The position numbers and the translations under genes were made by a program. Below the pieces are notes generated by a model, which was not told the origin of the DNA, ran no database searches, and worked only from the letters and a program-made list of their open reading frames with translations. This document shows positions 49,440-61,283 of a stretch of DNA of 64,000 nt, in pieces; the first letter of the stretch is position 1, and every line of letters begins with the position of its first letter. Origin of the DNA: Metallyticus violacea (Eukaryota > Arthropoda > Insecta > Mantodea > Metallyticidae); the NCBI GenBank assembly GCA_030762175.1, contig CM060838.1, forward strand, positions 15,134,001 to 15,198,000. Direction: 5' to 3'.

Positions 49440-49860
49440 ATCGATACCGATTTCCGTCGAGGTGCAGGGCTAGAGGCTGTCAGGAAAGTGTGTGTTTTAG
49501 TGCTTGCCATGGATTAAGCTTGTATAGCAGCTGGATAGAAATGTCGGAAGTCCGAGGCCACTAACTGTAGTAATAAAGTTTTAAAGTGGGAGATTAAAAC
49601 CGCTGTACTGTCAGGGAACGTAAACCGGGCGGAATGTGGGGGCCCATTTTGTAAAATTTATACCGAAATATCCCGGCGGCACAACACTCTCCCCGTTATG
49701 AATATAAAGAAATACAGCTGCATTCTGCTGTGTCGGGACCTTACGGGCCATGCACCACCGTACATTTTGGGAAGAAAATTACCGCCACTTTAGAACATTT
49801 GTTCAGCAGAAACTTGAATCTACGAGACTTGCGGCTTAAATAAGTCAAATATATTACAGC
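49440..49860. other. GC-richer segment, unidentified
   Basis: Several CpG sites (CCGGGCGG, CCCGGCGGC, CTTACGGGCC) in an otherwise AT-rich area. No recognised domain or repeat. Confidence 0.2.
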
Positions 49861-50230
49861 TCCCTTAGCATGGAACGGCCTAGCATGTAAATCTGAAACG
49901 CGTTGCTCTGTTTTCATTTTAGTTTTTTCCAGCTTAGACTTTTATGGGATTTTAGAGGTTTTGCACATGTTTGGGAACGCAATAGATATTTAAAATGCAA
50001 GTAAATCTAGGATTATGCTTTCGAAGCTTAGGTGAAAGTAGAAATACCTGACAACAATATGAACGAGTTCAACGCTGTGTAGGTATAACACTTTTTGACT
50101 AGAAGTACAAAGACAAGAATAATTCAACATCATGAGAAACCTCACTTTGTTTAAAATGTACTTAGTAAAGGGCAGAGTATATTATAAAATCCCATAATTG
50201 TAATTATGCCACTGGAATAAATATACACGT

Positions 50231-50254
50231 ACAACAACAACAACAACAACAACA

Positions 50255-50328
<74 letters not shown>

Positions 50329-50400
50329 TACTACTGTTACTACTACTACTTCTACACTACTGCTACTTCTACACTACTGCTACTACTTCTACTACTACTT

Positions 50401-50478
<78 letters not shown>

Positions 50479-50523
50479 ACTACTGCTACTACTACTACTA
50501 CTACTACTACTACACTACTACTA

Positions 50524-50558
<35 letters not shown>

Positions 50559-50570
50559 TTACTACTACTA

Positions 50571-50612
<42 letters not shown>

Positions 50613-50745
50613 ACTACTTTACTACACTACTACTACTGCTGCTATTACTACTATTTCTACCACTACTACTACCACTACTGGTACCACTACTACTACTACA
50701 CTACTACTACCACTACTACTACTACTACTACTACACTACTGCCAT

Positions 50746-50782
<37 letters not shown>

Positions 50783-50948
50783 GCTGCCATCACTACTATT
50801 TCTACCACTACTACTACCACTACTGGTACCACTACTACTACCACTACTGCTACTACTACCACTACTACTAATACAGCTACTACTACTATTACTACTATTA
50901 CTGCTACTACTACTACTACCACTACTACTACCACTACTACTAATACAG

Positions 50949-50994
<46 letters not shown>

Positions 50995-51019
50995 ACTACT
51001 ACTACTACTACTACTACTA

Positions 51020-51052
<33 letters not shown>

Positions 51053-51163
51053 ACTACTACTACTACTACTACTACTACACTACTACTACTACTACTTCTA
51101 CTACTACACTACTACTACTACTGCTATTACTACTATTTCTACCCACTACTACTATTACTACTA

Positions 51164-51211
<48 letters not shown>

Positions 51212-51222
51212 ACTACTGCTAT

Positions 51223-51284
<62 letters not shown>

Positions 51285-51285
51285 A
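50231..51285. repeat. 1-kb (CTA)n triplet array with interruptions
   Basis: Begins with an (ACA)n run (50231-50255), then almost pure CTA/ACT triplets to 51285, interrupted by CTACAC, CTGCTATTA, TTCTACC, GGTACC and ATACAGCTA variants. Some interruptions recur as larger blocks. Frames across it encode homopolymers (Val on minus) and are not genes. Confidence 0.98.
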
Positions 51286-53040
51286 TGCTGCTGACATTAA
51301 TAGACATTAAAATGCGATAAAACAGAAGCTGCAAGTTTCAGAAACTCAGGTTTGGCTCCTTTCAGAAAAATATAAATTGGGAACCAGGGAGAGTTTATAA
51401 CAATTGGCAGACCGTATTGGAAATAATGGACTAAGCACGTTATGTTTTAATTAAGGTTTAAGTTTTTTTAACTTAACTGTAATCATAAAGAGATATTATG
51501 AACGCAGATCTTTTTCATGACTGAGTTAAATATTTAGAAACGAATTGTGAAACAAAATTAGCTGGCGGGAGGTGTTGAGGAAAGAAAGCTTAAATAACTG
51601 AGTATCCAATGATGAAATGATATTTTAAAAAAGCATGGCGTAAGGATAAATTGAATATCAACGAAATATTCCATTAATAGAGTACTAAAACATACATGCA
51701 CTGGCAACGTGTACATTAATTATAGTTACATCATTACATTTGCCAATTCGCTCAGGGAATGTTCTTTGTTTGGAGCAGCGGTACTTAAACTTTCCTTTAC
51801 CGCGGTCCCCCTTAAGATCTCTTGCTGTTGTGTACCCCTAAGATTTCACTATAAGTTAAGAATTGTTATGATTTGTTTACAAGTTTTAAATATGTAAACA
51901 AACATATAAATGCAAATATTATTACATAATAGGAATAATTATAAGAATAGCATTGAATTCAAAAACGTATATAAAACGCATAAAATTTAATATTTATAAC
52001 AACTAATATTACTCGTTCGTTTTAATTCTTGAATCAGAGGGATGTTGTTGCGTTTCAGTTACAAAAAGGTTATATATGCAATTGTATTCTCAGTTCTGAT
52101 TATTTCTTTTCCAAACCTTTGCTACACATATTTTTACATAAATAAATCAGGCATTACGAAAGACATCAATATTTTCATGATCTTCTTTGATATTGTGGTA
52201 AAATTATAGAGGCAGGTAAGCTCCAACCTGCCGAAAGATACGATCTCTTATCAGGGAAACTATAAGTGTTTTGTCTGGTTCATGTTTTCGGCTTACCTAT
52301 TTGAAAGAACCTCCGGAACAAATAGTAGCCTTCTTGTTTGCTTCTAATTTACCGTAACTTAATAAATATACGTTATAAAGTTTTACAATATTTCGATTTC
52401 CTAATCCATTGTTTGCATCAATACATTTAAGAATACAATTTAACAGTATCTTATGTTCCGGATCCCATGGGACCGCCTTCTGGTTTAGAGACAATTTAGC
52501 TGTATTAAAAGCACTGGTGGTCGTTCTGAAAATATTTCGTCCCAAATCAGGAATATTTGAGCGTGCTCCAAAACTTAAGAGAATTCAGGAAGCACTGATA
52601 CTTGATAAACATGATAACATATTCTAGGAGATGCAGGCCAAGAACACAGTTGCATAGTCGATTTGACTGTTTGATAATCAAGCTATTCAACAACGCTTTT
52701 CTTGGAAAATATTGGGCTACTGAGCTAACGTCATTTATAGCAAGTAAACACTATCAATCACATCGCCATTACGAAGTGATATACACTATAAAGCTTTCAT
52801 AAACATACTTTTTATAATGGAGAGATCAATTTTATTACACTTTTTTATATTTATAATGAAGGATGCACTATGTATTCCTATTGTGGCAAATGCTAAACTT
52901 GTTCAATGATTTCAGAAGAAAAATTATTGCAGCTTACAACAGCTTTTGGGTTATCCAAAGCCTGCGTTAGTCAAAAAGGCACTATTATTTTATTTTACAT
53001 AGTATCAGGACAAAAAGTATACTTTTAGTAAACTTTTAAT

Positions 53041-53041
53041 C

Positions 53042-53089
<48 letters not shown>

Positions 53090-53091
53090 TA
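53041..53091. repeat. (TA)n microsatellite
   Basis: TA units with one TATATG interruption. Confidence 0.96.
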
Positions 53092-53234
53092 TGGAATATA
53101 ATATTTCAAGATTGTTGCTTTGTTTTCATGCTATTCTACTTCTAGAACAAAACTAGCGGAATAGAATTTGGAGTTACATAAGTAATCGGTTTAGTTACGG
53201 AAAGATTCAGTATTTGATTTACTTGACTATTAAA

Positions 53235-53445
53235 ACTACTACCTTTTTCAGTACATTTCATTACATCATGCATCCGATTTCTTAGAAAGTATGCTTTCGA
53301 TTGATCAGCAAACCAGGACATCGTAGCCTCCTTGAGTCCTTCATTGCGTGCAGAAAGCTGTTGGCGAATATTTTAGAATTCTAACCAGAAAAGAGAGAAA
53401 AAAAATCAAAGGGACAAAGGGTGGGCTGTATGGTGGATGGTTTAG
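53235..53445 (-). pseudogene. mariner transposase C-terminal fragment
   Basis: Minus strand. HPPYSPPFVPLIFFLSF corresponds to the mariner block HPPYSPDLAPxDFFLF around the third catalytic aspartate; here the D of SPD is replaced by P. After a frameshift, ARNEGLKEATMSWFADQSKA matches the C-terminal helix region (NEELKEAVxSWFASQ), followed by MHDVMKCTEKG where the family has LVERWxKCIxxxG. The N-terminal two thirds are absent. The HPPYSP start differs from the copy at 12539, so it is probably another subfamily. Confidence 0.7.
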
Positions 53446-53621
53446 CTGCCATGACATTGTTATCTGAGGGCAACTATAAAAGAATAAAGAGTGATTGAAT
53501 AGTTATATAGTAATTAAATAAGGATTTTTCTCTTCTTTCTCTTTCTCTTTCTCAGTCATAAGTGAATTATCTGAAGTTATCTTAACTTGTCTGTTACCAT
53601 TAGTCTAAGAAATATGTATGT

Positions 53622-53791
53622 TCTAGTTCTTCTAAATGGTGACTATTTGCTGCAACACACACTGGATGCATGAATTACTGCACATTGACAATATTTTGCA
53701 TTTCAGAAGAAATAGCATTAGAAGCTGCTGTTATACTATGATGCATGTCTTGTGGTGTAATTGGCATATCCTTGTTGACTATGTCGTTCAT
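53622..53791 (-). pseudogene. Transposase C-terminal fragment, DUF4817-like type
   Basis: Minus strand, 53791 to 53622, one frame with a single stop: MPITPQDMHHSITAASNAIS, then EMQNIVNVQ, stop, then CVAANSHHLEEL. This resembles the family's C-terminal tail, where a T-x-E-x-L/M helix leads to C-I-x-x-N/G-G-x-H-F-E-H-L. The whole catalytic part is missing. Position inside the hAT ends suggests a nested or captured fragment. Confidence 0.45.
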
Positions 53792-54370
53792 TTTTCAAGG
53801 GTGTCAAATTAGAAGTTTGAATCAACTTCAGAAAATGTTGAAAGAAAGCAAAAGAAAACTCTTATTAAACTACTATATCATTGTAATATTTAAAAATCGA
53901 TTAATCGTAAAGTATTTGCATTAGATTTACGACGTAAACACTATCATCATTCATAATTTATTAAATTTAATATCTGCTACTTTTACGACGATTGATCCAT
54001 TGAAAGATATAACTCTGTGCAACAAATGGGAATTTTTCTGTGAACCCTCACATGTTCTAATATCTAACGAATACAGTAGGTCGTCAATATTAACAACAAT
54101 ACAGGAGTTGCGGTTGTTGCAGTTTTAAGTGCCTCTGCGTGTATAATTTAATTATATTATTTTTATTAGAATTTTTTGATAGAACATAAAAAAACATTAA
54201 CGTTTTATATCAGAGACAGCAACCCGCCGATATTTTTATTTTTACAGTTTTCCTTAAAAGTTAGTCAAATATGAATTTATTTATTTATATTGTCTGTAGA
54301 AATATTATATAAACATGACATGTATATATTTATAGAAAATCGCTGTCAGTTATAATAACAACTTTTTCGA

Positions 54371-54425
54371 TTTTTAGGGATTATGTCTTTTAGGGATTAT
54401 TAAGCCTTTTAGGGATTATGTCCTT
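54371..54425 (+). repeat. Threefold TTTTAGGGATTAT repeat
   Basis: TTTTAGGGATTAT occurs three times at about 18-22-base spacing, linked by GTC and TAAGCC. Confidence 0.85.
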
Positions 54426-54766
54426 AAAATGATTGATTTTTACCAATATACGATAATTTAACCTATTAAAAAAAAAAGAAAAAAAGAAAAGGCTGAACTT
54501 AAAGCCTAAATACTTTCACATACACAAATAAACACTTTATACAAATAATCTTTTCAAGGTAAATTAATCCGATTTCGTATGGAACCGCCGGCATGTAATA
54601 ATACAATCCATAAAGGTAACAACGAATTAATAGGATTTTTGTGACTGGTATGAGCTCGTACGTTTCATAGCTCGCAATGCTATCAACGTGGAAAATTAAT
54701 AGGGGTCGTCTTTTCAGGAGCAGCAGAATAGGAGGGTTCTTGTATTCAAAAGGTTGAGAATCATTG

Positions 54767-56261
54767 CTCTAAAGGATCGCTTTATGGCCAGTCGTTCTAC
54801 AAGCCTTAGTTAATGGTGTACCACACTAAATCTCAAGGAAGGAAAGAGAAATAGCAAGGAAAGAAAACTTCCATTACTTGTATCACAAAATGACATTTTT
54901 TTTCTAAGTCATATTTGTGATCATATAGCTTTTGTTTGTTTAGATTTTAACTGACGCTGTACTATTTCCAATAACTAGTTTTAAAGTTTCAAAGATTTTC
55001 ATAAAGGAAAATACTTATAAAAATAAAAAACAGATCATCTCATTGCCCATTGATATGAAAGCCTGTAAAGGTATCTATTACTCTCCATTTAGAATAATTT
55101 CGTTTAATGATTGTGTGTTGCATGTATTTATTTTTAAATGTTCTTGTTGCAGCAATGCTTAGAGCTTTCAGAGCTTGTTTAAACGAACTTTATAGGTACT
55201 ACTTACATTTAGCAAACCTGTAATCCATGAGACTGATCTTCACGGTTGTAAAGTTGCTGTCTTAAAGATAACGGAAAGGAGGGGGGGGGGGTAAAATAAT
55301 ATGCACGCCGTGGGTATTTGAAACTTGCCTGCCTCGAGGCTTGAAACTTCATCTGTTTTCTAACATGGAAACTGTTTCCCTTTCTTCAAAGGAATTGAGA
55401 AATCCGATAGTGATACCCTCGCGGCAGTTTATCTCAATGTTGACATTTGAAGGGGCGCTGTTCATTGCAAATGAAACGAAGTTAAGTATTTTAGAATCAA
55501 ATGTGACTTGCTACTTCAAAATAAAGAATGTTTTTTTTAAATAACCAGACAAAAAAAAAAACAGTTTCTATATCTATCTGTGTATATGTGGGTCTCTTTA
55601 CAACACTTTTTCTACTTAATGTTTTAGCTCTGTACCTCTTATAGTTACTTTAATCATATTTTTTCTCTTTCACCTAATTGATCCTATAGTTTCAACTTTA
55701 TCACTTCACGAATTTTGTCCTGTATACCCTTTAAACAAATAAAACATTTTAAAAGTTGTTAATTATTGTACATTAGCTTAATAATTATCTTCTATATTTC
55801 CACGAATGCTGAAAAAATTCGGTATTTCATTTGAGATCAACATTTATCTCTTGACAACAAACACGAGTTTACACGAGTCTACTTCAGGAAAGCTATCAGC
55901 TTGTTCCAGATAGCCCTTTTGTGCCGTCTTTTAAATAAAGGTAGGTTTCCCTACAGTGCATTAATGTAAACTAACAAAACCTCGTTTTCTATTTGAATTT
56001 ATTTACCAATAATATTTTATCAATAATATCTCCTCACAAACAGTTATCAATTTTCATTTCACTTCTCAGCATGCCTTGAGCGTCGACTCATCAGTGCATG
56101 TTCTACTTAAGATTCCAAGCGATCGCTTGAAAAGCATCCTGTACTGCAGGGAAGTCTGCATTTATTTAAAAGACGGCGGGGAGGATCACCTGCTATAAGT
56201 TATATTCGGCATGATAATTCTAGAAAAAGGACATTATTTCTGAGAATTGATTTCAAAACAT

Positions 56262-56292
<31 letters not shown>

Positions 56293-59200
56293 TCTTTGGT
56301 GCTATCTTCAATAGCTTGTTTACGTTTTGAAAATTTACCGCCAATAATAAACAGAAAACGGTATGTTTCGTTTTTCGTGCTCAGTAATCGAATCGAAGCA
56401 GAGAGGATAGGAATTAAACAAATGAATAGGGGAAAACAAAAGTATCACTTTGTTAGTTTTTGAATATCATGCCTTTTACTGTCACTGTAAAACAATTCTT
56501 AATGGTCATTCGGTATCAGTGGATTCGCTTATTGGCTGAAAGATGTTTGCATGGAATTATCCTCACATTGTAGCTGACATTTCTTCCCTTAATATAATAA
56601 TTAAATTTAAATGCATTCTATTTGCTGTATTTTGATGTCATACAATTTGATGTAAATCGTGTAATAAATAATGTTTTACTCTTTTACTCGGAAAATGTTG
56701 CTGGAGAATATGAAAAGGACCTGTGTGGTATATTAAGGTTTATATATCTTAAATGCTAATTTAAGAAATGACTTAGGCACCATTCACCTAACTTGCATTC
56801 ACAATTTCATATTATACGAGGGTTAATAGTTAATGTGAACGAAACTTTTTAATGACGATAACTACATAAAAATGTATTTGCTATATATCTAGCCTTTAAT
56901 ATTTTTTTTTTCATTTTATGTTGTTATACTTTTCTACTTTAATATAAGTTAGAATTAGAAAACAATGTATTATTGGTAAAGAACTTTCCACTATATGTTT
57001 ATATTATAATTTTATCGTTTTCGCTATATTTACTTTTCGTTAAAAAGGAGGGAAACAGCATAAAAAGAGATCCATCAAATCATATTCAGAAGCAATTTCA
57101 CTTTTCGCATCTTCTAGCGCTATCACAAAGTAGCTGGGTGGAAATATTTAGCTCGAAAAGAAGCCAAGTAGAAGCGAGCCTTGGAGCGAGAAGGCAGGAG
57201 AGGGAGTCCAAACACTCGCTTTATCATAAATCACCTGTCAACTTGAGCAAAAACCTCGCATTCTACATGTTAAAATCTTGAAGTGCTGCAGTCACAAATT
57301 CCCACAATTTTTTACTCAGTAATTGAAGAATGAAATTAATGTAATCTTGCTATCATTATAGAACAGGAAAATTAGTCCTTTTTATGGAAAAGAGCTGATA
57401 AACCTGTTAAGCATGGAACGTTTATTATTTTTTATATCAGTTTGAACACTATTTTGGGGAGAAACCTCTGCATTAATGATCTATATATTAATTAATTATA
57501 TTAATATATATATATATATATATATAAAGTTTTTATATTCACAGTTGGAGTAAAATGGACACACATAAAGTTAATGAGAAAAAATATAAAAAATATAAAA
57601 TATATGTATATATAAAAATATATAAAATTAATGAGAAAACGATAAAATATATATGAATGCTCATAAGATAAATAACAATGGCGAGGGCATATTAAAATAT
57701 GCTTTCTGTCAGATCTCACAAATTATTTACGACTAAACTGGTTAATCCATTTAAATTTGAAATTTTTTGACATTTACGTCAAAAACGTAACTGTCAAACA
57801 AGTGATTTATTAGCCTTTATTGTATCTTTAAAATAAGAAATATAAGACTGCAATTAAGGAAGGACTAAAGCTCTGAATTTAAAATACTACTTTAATCTAA
57901 AATTGTTTTTGATTTGTCTTGCTATGACGGTGCAAACCCATCTATTTGATATACAAACATTTATCATGCATTTCAAAACGACAAAGAATGATGGATGAAA
58001 TCTGTTAAGATTGATGCCTTAACCCATTGGTTTTAACGGCTATATAACTATCAATGAATTTAATATTTTCACTCAAAGTAGGCGTTTTAAGGCCAACTGC
58101 CTTTCTTTGCCACGCCCTTTCTACTTCTTCCTGTGAACAACAGGACATATTAACAGCTCGTATTGGCCGGTGGCTAGGAAGAGGGGAGTGAAATTTTAAT
58201 TTAATTGTTACGTTAGGTTTTAACAATGTTACTGTATTAGGCCCTTAAACTAAATTATATTAGATTGAAAAAGTGATAATGACAGTGGCACATTAATTAT
58301 ATTTGTTGTGCATTCCTTTACTTGTCTTCATAGTTAAACCTGTTGCTTCAAAAAAAATTTCAGTACTTTCTTATGGATTTATGCATTTGTTTTCGAGAGT
58401 AAAACTTTTGCAAAGGATATTTAACTATATGTGACATTCCTTCTCGATTCGGACAAGACGTTTAAAAATGAACCTTAATTTTTTTTAAGTAAATCATTAT
58501 GTTTGCATCTACCAAGCACCAAGAGATAATTTCTGCAAAATATGAAACTCCTGTTCCCAGAACACTTTGTTATAATAAATATTAGACAGAATATTAAAGA
58601 AATTTACGATTTTGAAAATAAATACTGCGTGATTTTTCCTTCGAGAGACTGCTCCACGTGCAGTTGATCGATCTCTGCTGTTATCATCTTGTTTTCACGT
58701 TTGAAAGCCGACTGGAGAGCCGGAGAGGAAGTCAGTACGAGCCTAATTCTAGGAATGTATAACGTGTTCTTGTGTGAATCCTTCTTGGTTAACCTAGAGA
58801 TTTCTATTTCATTATAAGGCATTTTAATGAGCTGCATTAACTTTAAAGAATTGAACATGTTTTTTTTTTTTAAAAATGGATTCATCACTTTTCGAAAACA
58901 TCCGGTATAGGAAATAGCTCACATATATTAAGATTTTTACTTTAGCTCGCGTTTGAGGGTTATTGGCATACAGCCCATATACGGGCTTTCTTGTTGAGAC
59001 GTAGACTTGCATTTTTAACTGTTTAGTACACTCCCGCTGCATGTTCAAATCCCATGAGTTTACTGGAGAAACTGCGCCAAGCGGAAGTATTTTGAAACAT
59101 CCTCCATTCCGGATTAATTTGATCGCTTCATGTTAAAGATGCCAGTAATCTATTCAGTGTTATAATATTCTTTATGAGTTAGGAATCAACATGGATGGTA

Positions 59201-60390
59201 AAAACAGTCTCTTATCTTGACTGCAAGATAATTAAACAAGTTAATTCCAGATAGGACGAAGAAGTGTTTAATAAAGAACTATTTACAGTAAGCAATCTAT
59301 CAGGAGTTTTCGTTTAATATTAATTTTGTTTACATTGCGAAGCATTGCAGAGTTATTTATTTCGAAAGTTCAAAAACACTAAATTAATACCCTTCTGGCA
59401 TAGAAATTATTAGGGATAAATTAGGTACTTATATTTTGTATAAAATAACTTTCAAATGTAAACATAGAAGAGTTTCGTATGGACTAAAGCTTCACATTCG
59501 AGCGAACAATGCTCACCAGTCTCTGCTGACAGCAAGCGCATCATAACCTGTGTTTTCAAAAGGATCCATGTTTAGTAATTAGCTCAGTAACTTTCCTTAT
59601 TTGTCTAACTTCCCTTGAAATTATAACTTTAGTCGTGTATGCTTCAGGTGAATTAATTAGAGTTGTGCCCATTTATTGTCACGAAAGTTCTGCTTTTATT
59701 CCTCCCTGGCAAACTGAGAGAGGAAAGTTTTGACCATACATTTAATAGAAAAAAGAATTTGTTCTGGCTCAATATAAGGGATACTAGGTCATCTTTTGGT
59801 CCTTAGTTCTTTAGTCCTTAGTCCGTAATATCACATTGATGAGGAATACAACAGAGTTCCATCTGATTCCGGGTAGAGAACGCTATCAGAGTTTGAAGAC
59901 ATTTCTATATTTTATATCCTTAAAAATAGCAATCTCAAAATGTATACTCATATTTATGAATTAATTAGACGATGATAGACAATACACTCTCAGCATACTA
60001 TCTAAAACGGATTACATTTAGTGACTTGGAAATAAATTAACACGACATAAAACTTTGCTGCCTCCTTTAATAGAACAAAAGTAAACTACAATTTTGAGCA
60101 TATGAGAGACGGGCTGACCTAACAGAGACATGTCCTGTAGAATTTTGGGCCCTTTCAGCAGCCTGCTTGAAAATTCATCTTAACATTTAATGGGGAATCT
60201 ATAAATTTATATTTTTAGAGAGATAAAAGCTATTTTCTTTTAATTGAAATGCAAATTATATAGATCCATAACTAAAAGCTGTGTATAGGGCTCTTGTATT
60301 GTTTCGTATGTAAAAGTTAAGTGAAAGATAAAATTTTATACACAAATACATAAATACTCAACATTATTAGATGCTGTAGTTACGAACATT
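54767..60390. other. Long stretch without recognised genes
   Basis: AT-rich; noise-like open frames only. Holds a G run at 55280-55290, a T run of about 27 at 56263-56289 and a TA run at 57503-57526. Confidence 0.5.
56263..56289. repeat. Poly-T run
   Basis: About 27 T in a row. It could be the A tail of a minus-strand retrocopy, but no recognisable element precedes it. Confidence 0.95.
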
Positions 60391-60396
60391 ATACAG

Positions 60397-61283
60397 AGGG
60401 TGCCAAAAACGTGTACACACTTAAAGCAAAGAAAAAAACCGTGTTAACGCAATAAATTCATGGATTTTTGCGGTTACAACAGTTAAAACAATTGCTCAAA
60501 ATGCCCACCATCGACGTCGATACACTTCTGAGCACGTTGAACTACTGATTGAGCAACGTTTGCGAAAGTGTCCTCAGCGATTGCAGCACATGTCGTTTCA
60601 ATTTCTTCCCGAAGTGCTGCCAGTGTAGCTGGTTTTCTACGTATATAAACATCGTTAAAAGAGTTCCCCATTGGTAGAAGTCTAACGGAGTTAGATCCGA
60701 AGAACGCGGTGGAAACTCAATGAGACCTCTTCGTCCTATCCAGTGCCTAGGATAATGTCTAGGATAGTGCCTTGGATCCATTACGCGGGACTTTTTGCTG
60801 TGCGAGGTCTCCCAGATCTGCCCTTGTGTACATCGCATACGGTACCATGAGTCTCAAATTTGTCTCGAATGCGTGCAATTGTTACTCGCGTTGGCGGTTC
60901 TGTACACACGTCTCCATTGCCTTTGAACTTCAATAACATTCTCGGTTTTCCAATTCACTTCATAATTGCTTTCCGTTGTTCATACGATAATCTTGGCTCC
61001 ATTTTGTTGTAGCAACGCACTATAACGCAATATGAGTCACATCTATTTACAGAACATTATACAGTAATCTTGGTTTCATTTGTTTATTGTTGATTTACAA
61101 TAATGTTGGCTTAATCTGTTCATTGTTATTTACCTGTCACGTAGCAACGCTATCATATTTATGTGAGTCACATCTGTTTACAGAACATCATACTACACAT
61201 TACTGTTGTTTTTCGCTTCCAACTTGGAAATATATTAAATGAATATCTAATGTGAAAGTGTGTATACATTTTCTTGGCACCCT
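60397..61283 (-). mobile_element. Internally deleted Tc1/mariner-like element with both ends
   Basis: The left end (AGGGTGCCAAAAACGTGTAC) and the inverted right end (AGGGTGCCAAGAAAATGTAT, then ACACACTT) match with small gaps. Length is about 0.89 kb; a complete member would be longer because most of the transposase middle is missing. The transposase remnant runs on the minus strand from 61002. Between the gene start and the right end lies duplicated DNA (61011-61083 and 61143-61215). Outside the ends, ATAC/TAGT sequence suggests a TA target, but the duplication is not exact. Confidence 0.85.
60483..61002 (-). pseudogene. Tc1/mariner-like transposase, deletion derivative
   Basis: Minus strand from the ATG at 61002 (MEPRLSYEQRKAIMK, a stop, then TEPPTRVTIARIRDKFETHG and KGRSGRPRTAKSPA). 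This is the N-terminal DUF4817-like helix-turn-helix. The frame then jumps near 60780 to WIGRRGLIEFPPRSSDLTPL with DFYQWG, the C-terminal catalytic block (the SSDLTPLDF aspartate is kept). It ends with EEIETTCAAIAEDTF and CIDVDGGHFEQLF before a stop at 60483. The DEANF and QDGAPPH parts (first two catalytic aspartates) are deleted. PRHYPRHYPRHW at the junction reflects a small tandem duplication. Inactive, but it could have been moved in trans while relatives were active. Confidence 0.9.

Larger units (their letters stand above)
51776..54766. mobile_element. Probable old hAT element (about 3 kb)
   Basis: The left end CAGCGGTACTTAAACTTTC is followed by ACCGCGGTCCCCC, as in many hAT elements (CAGTGGTTCTCAAACTTT...ACCGCGGACCCCC). 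The right end, inverted, reads CAATGATTCTCAACCTTTT, again the hAT terminal pattern. The ends match each other at about two thirds of positions. The 8-base flanks are GTTTGGAG and CTCTAAAG; the second fits the nTCTAGAn hAT target. No hAT transposase was recognised inside. The interior holds fragments of other transposons instead. Confidence 0.55.

Noticed and set aside
50731..50934. Minus-strand open frame of nearly pure valine
   Set aside because: Read-through of the CTA triplet array; no gene-like composition.
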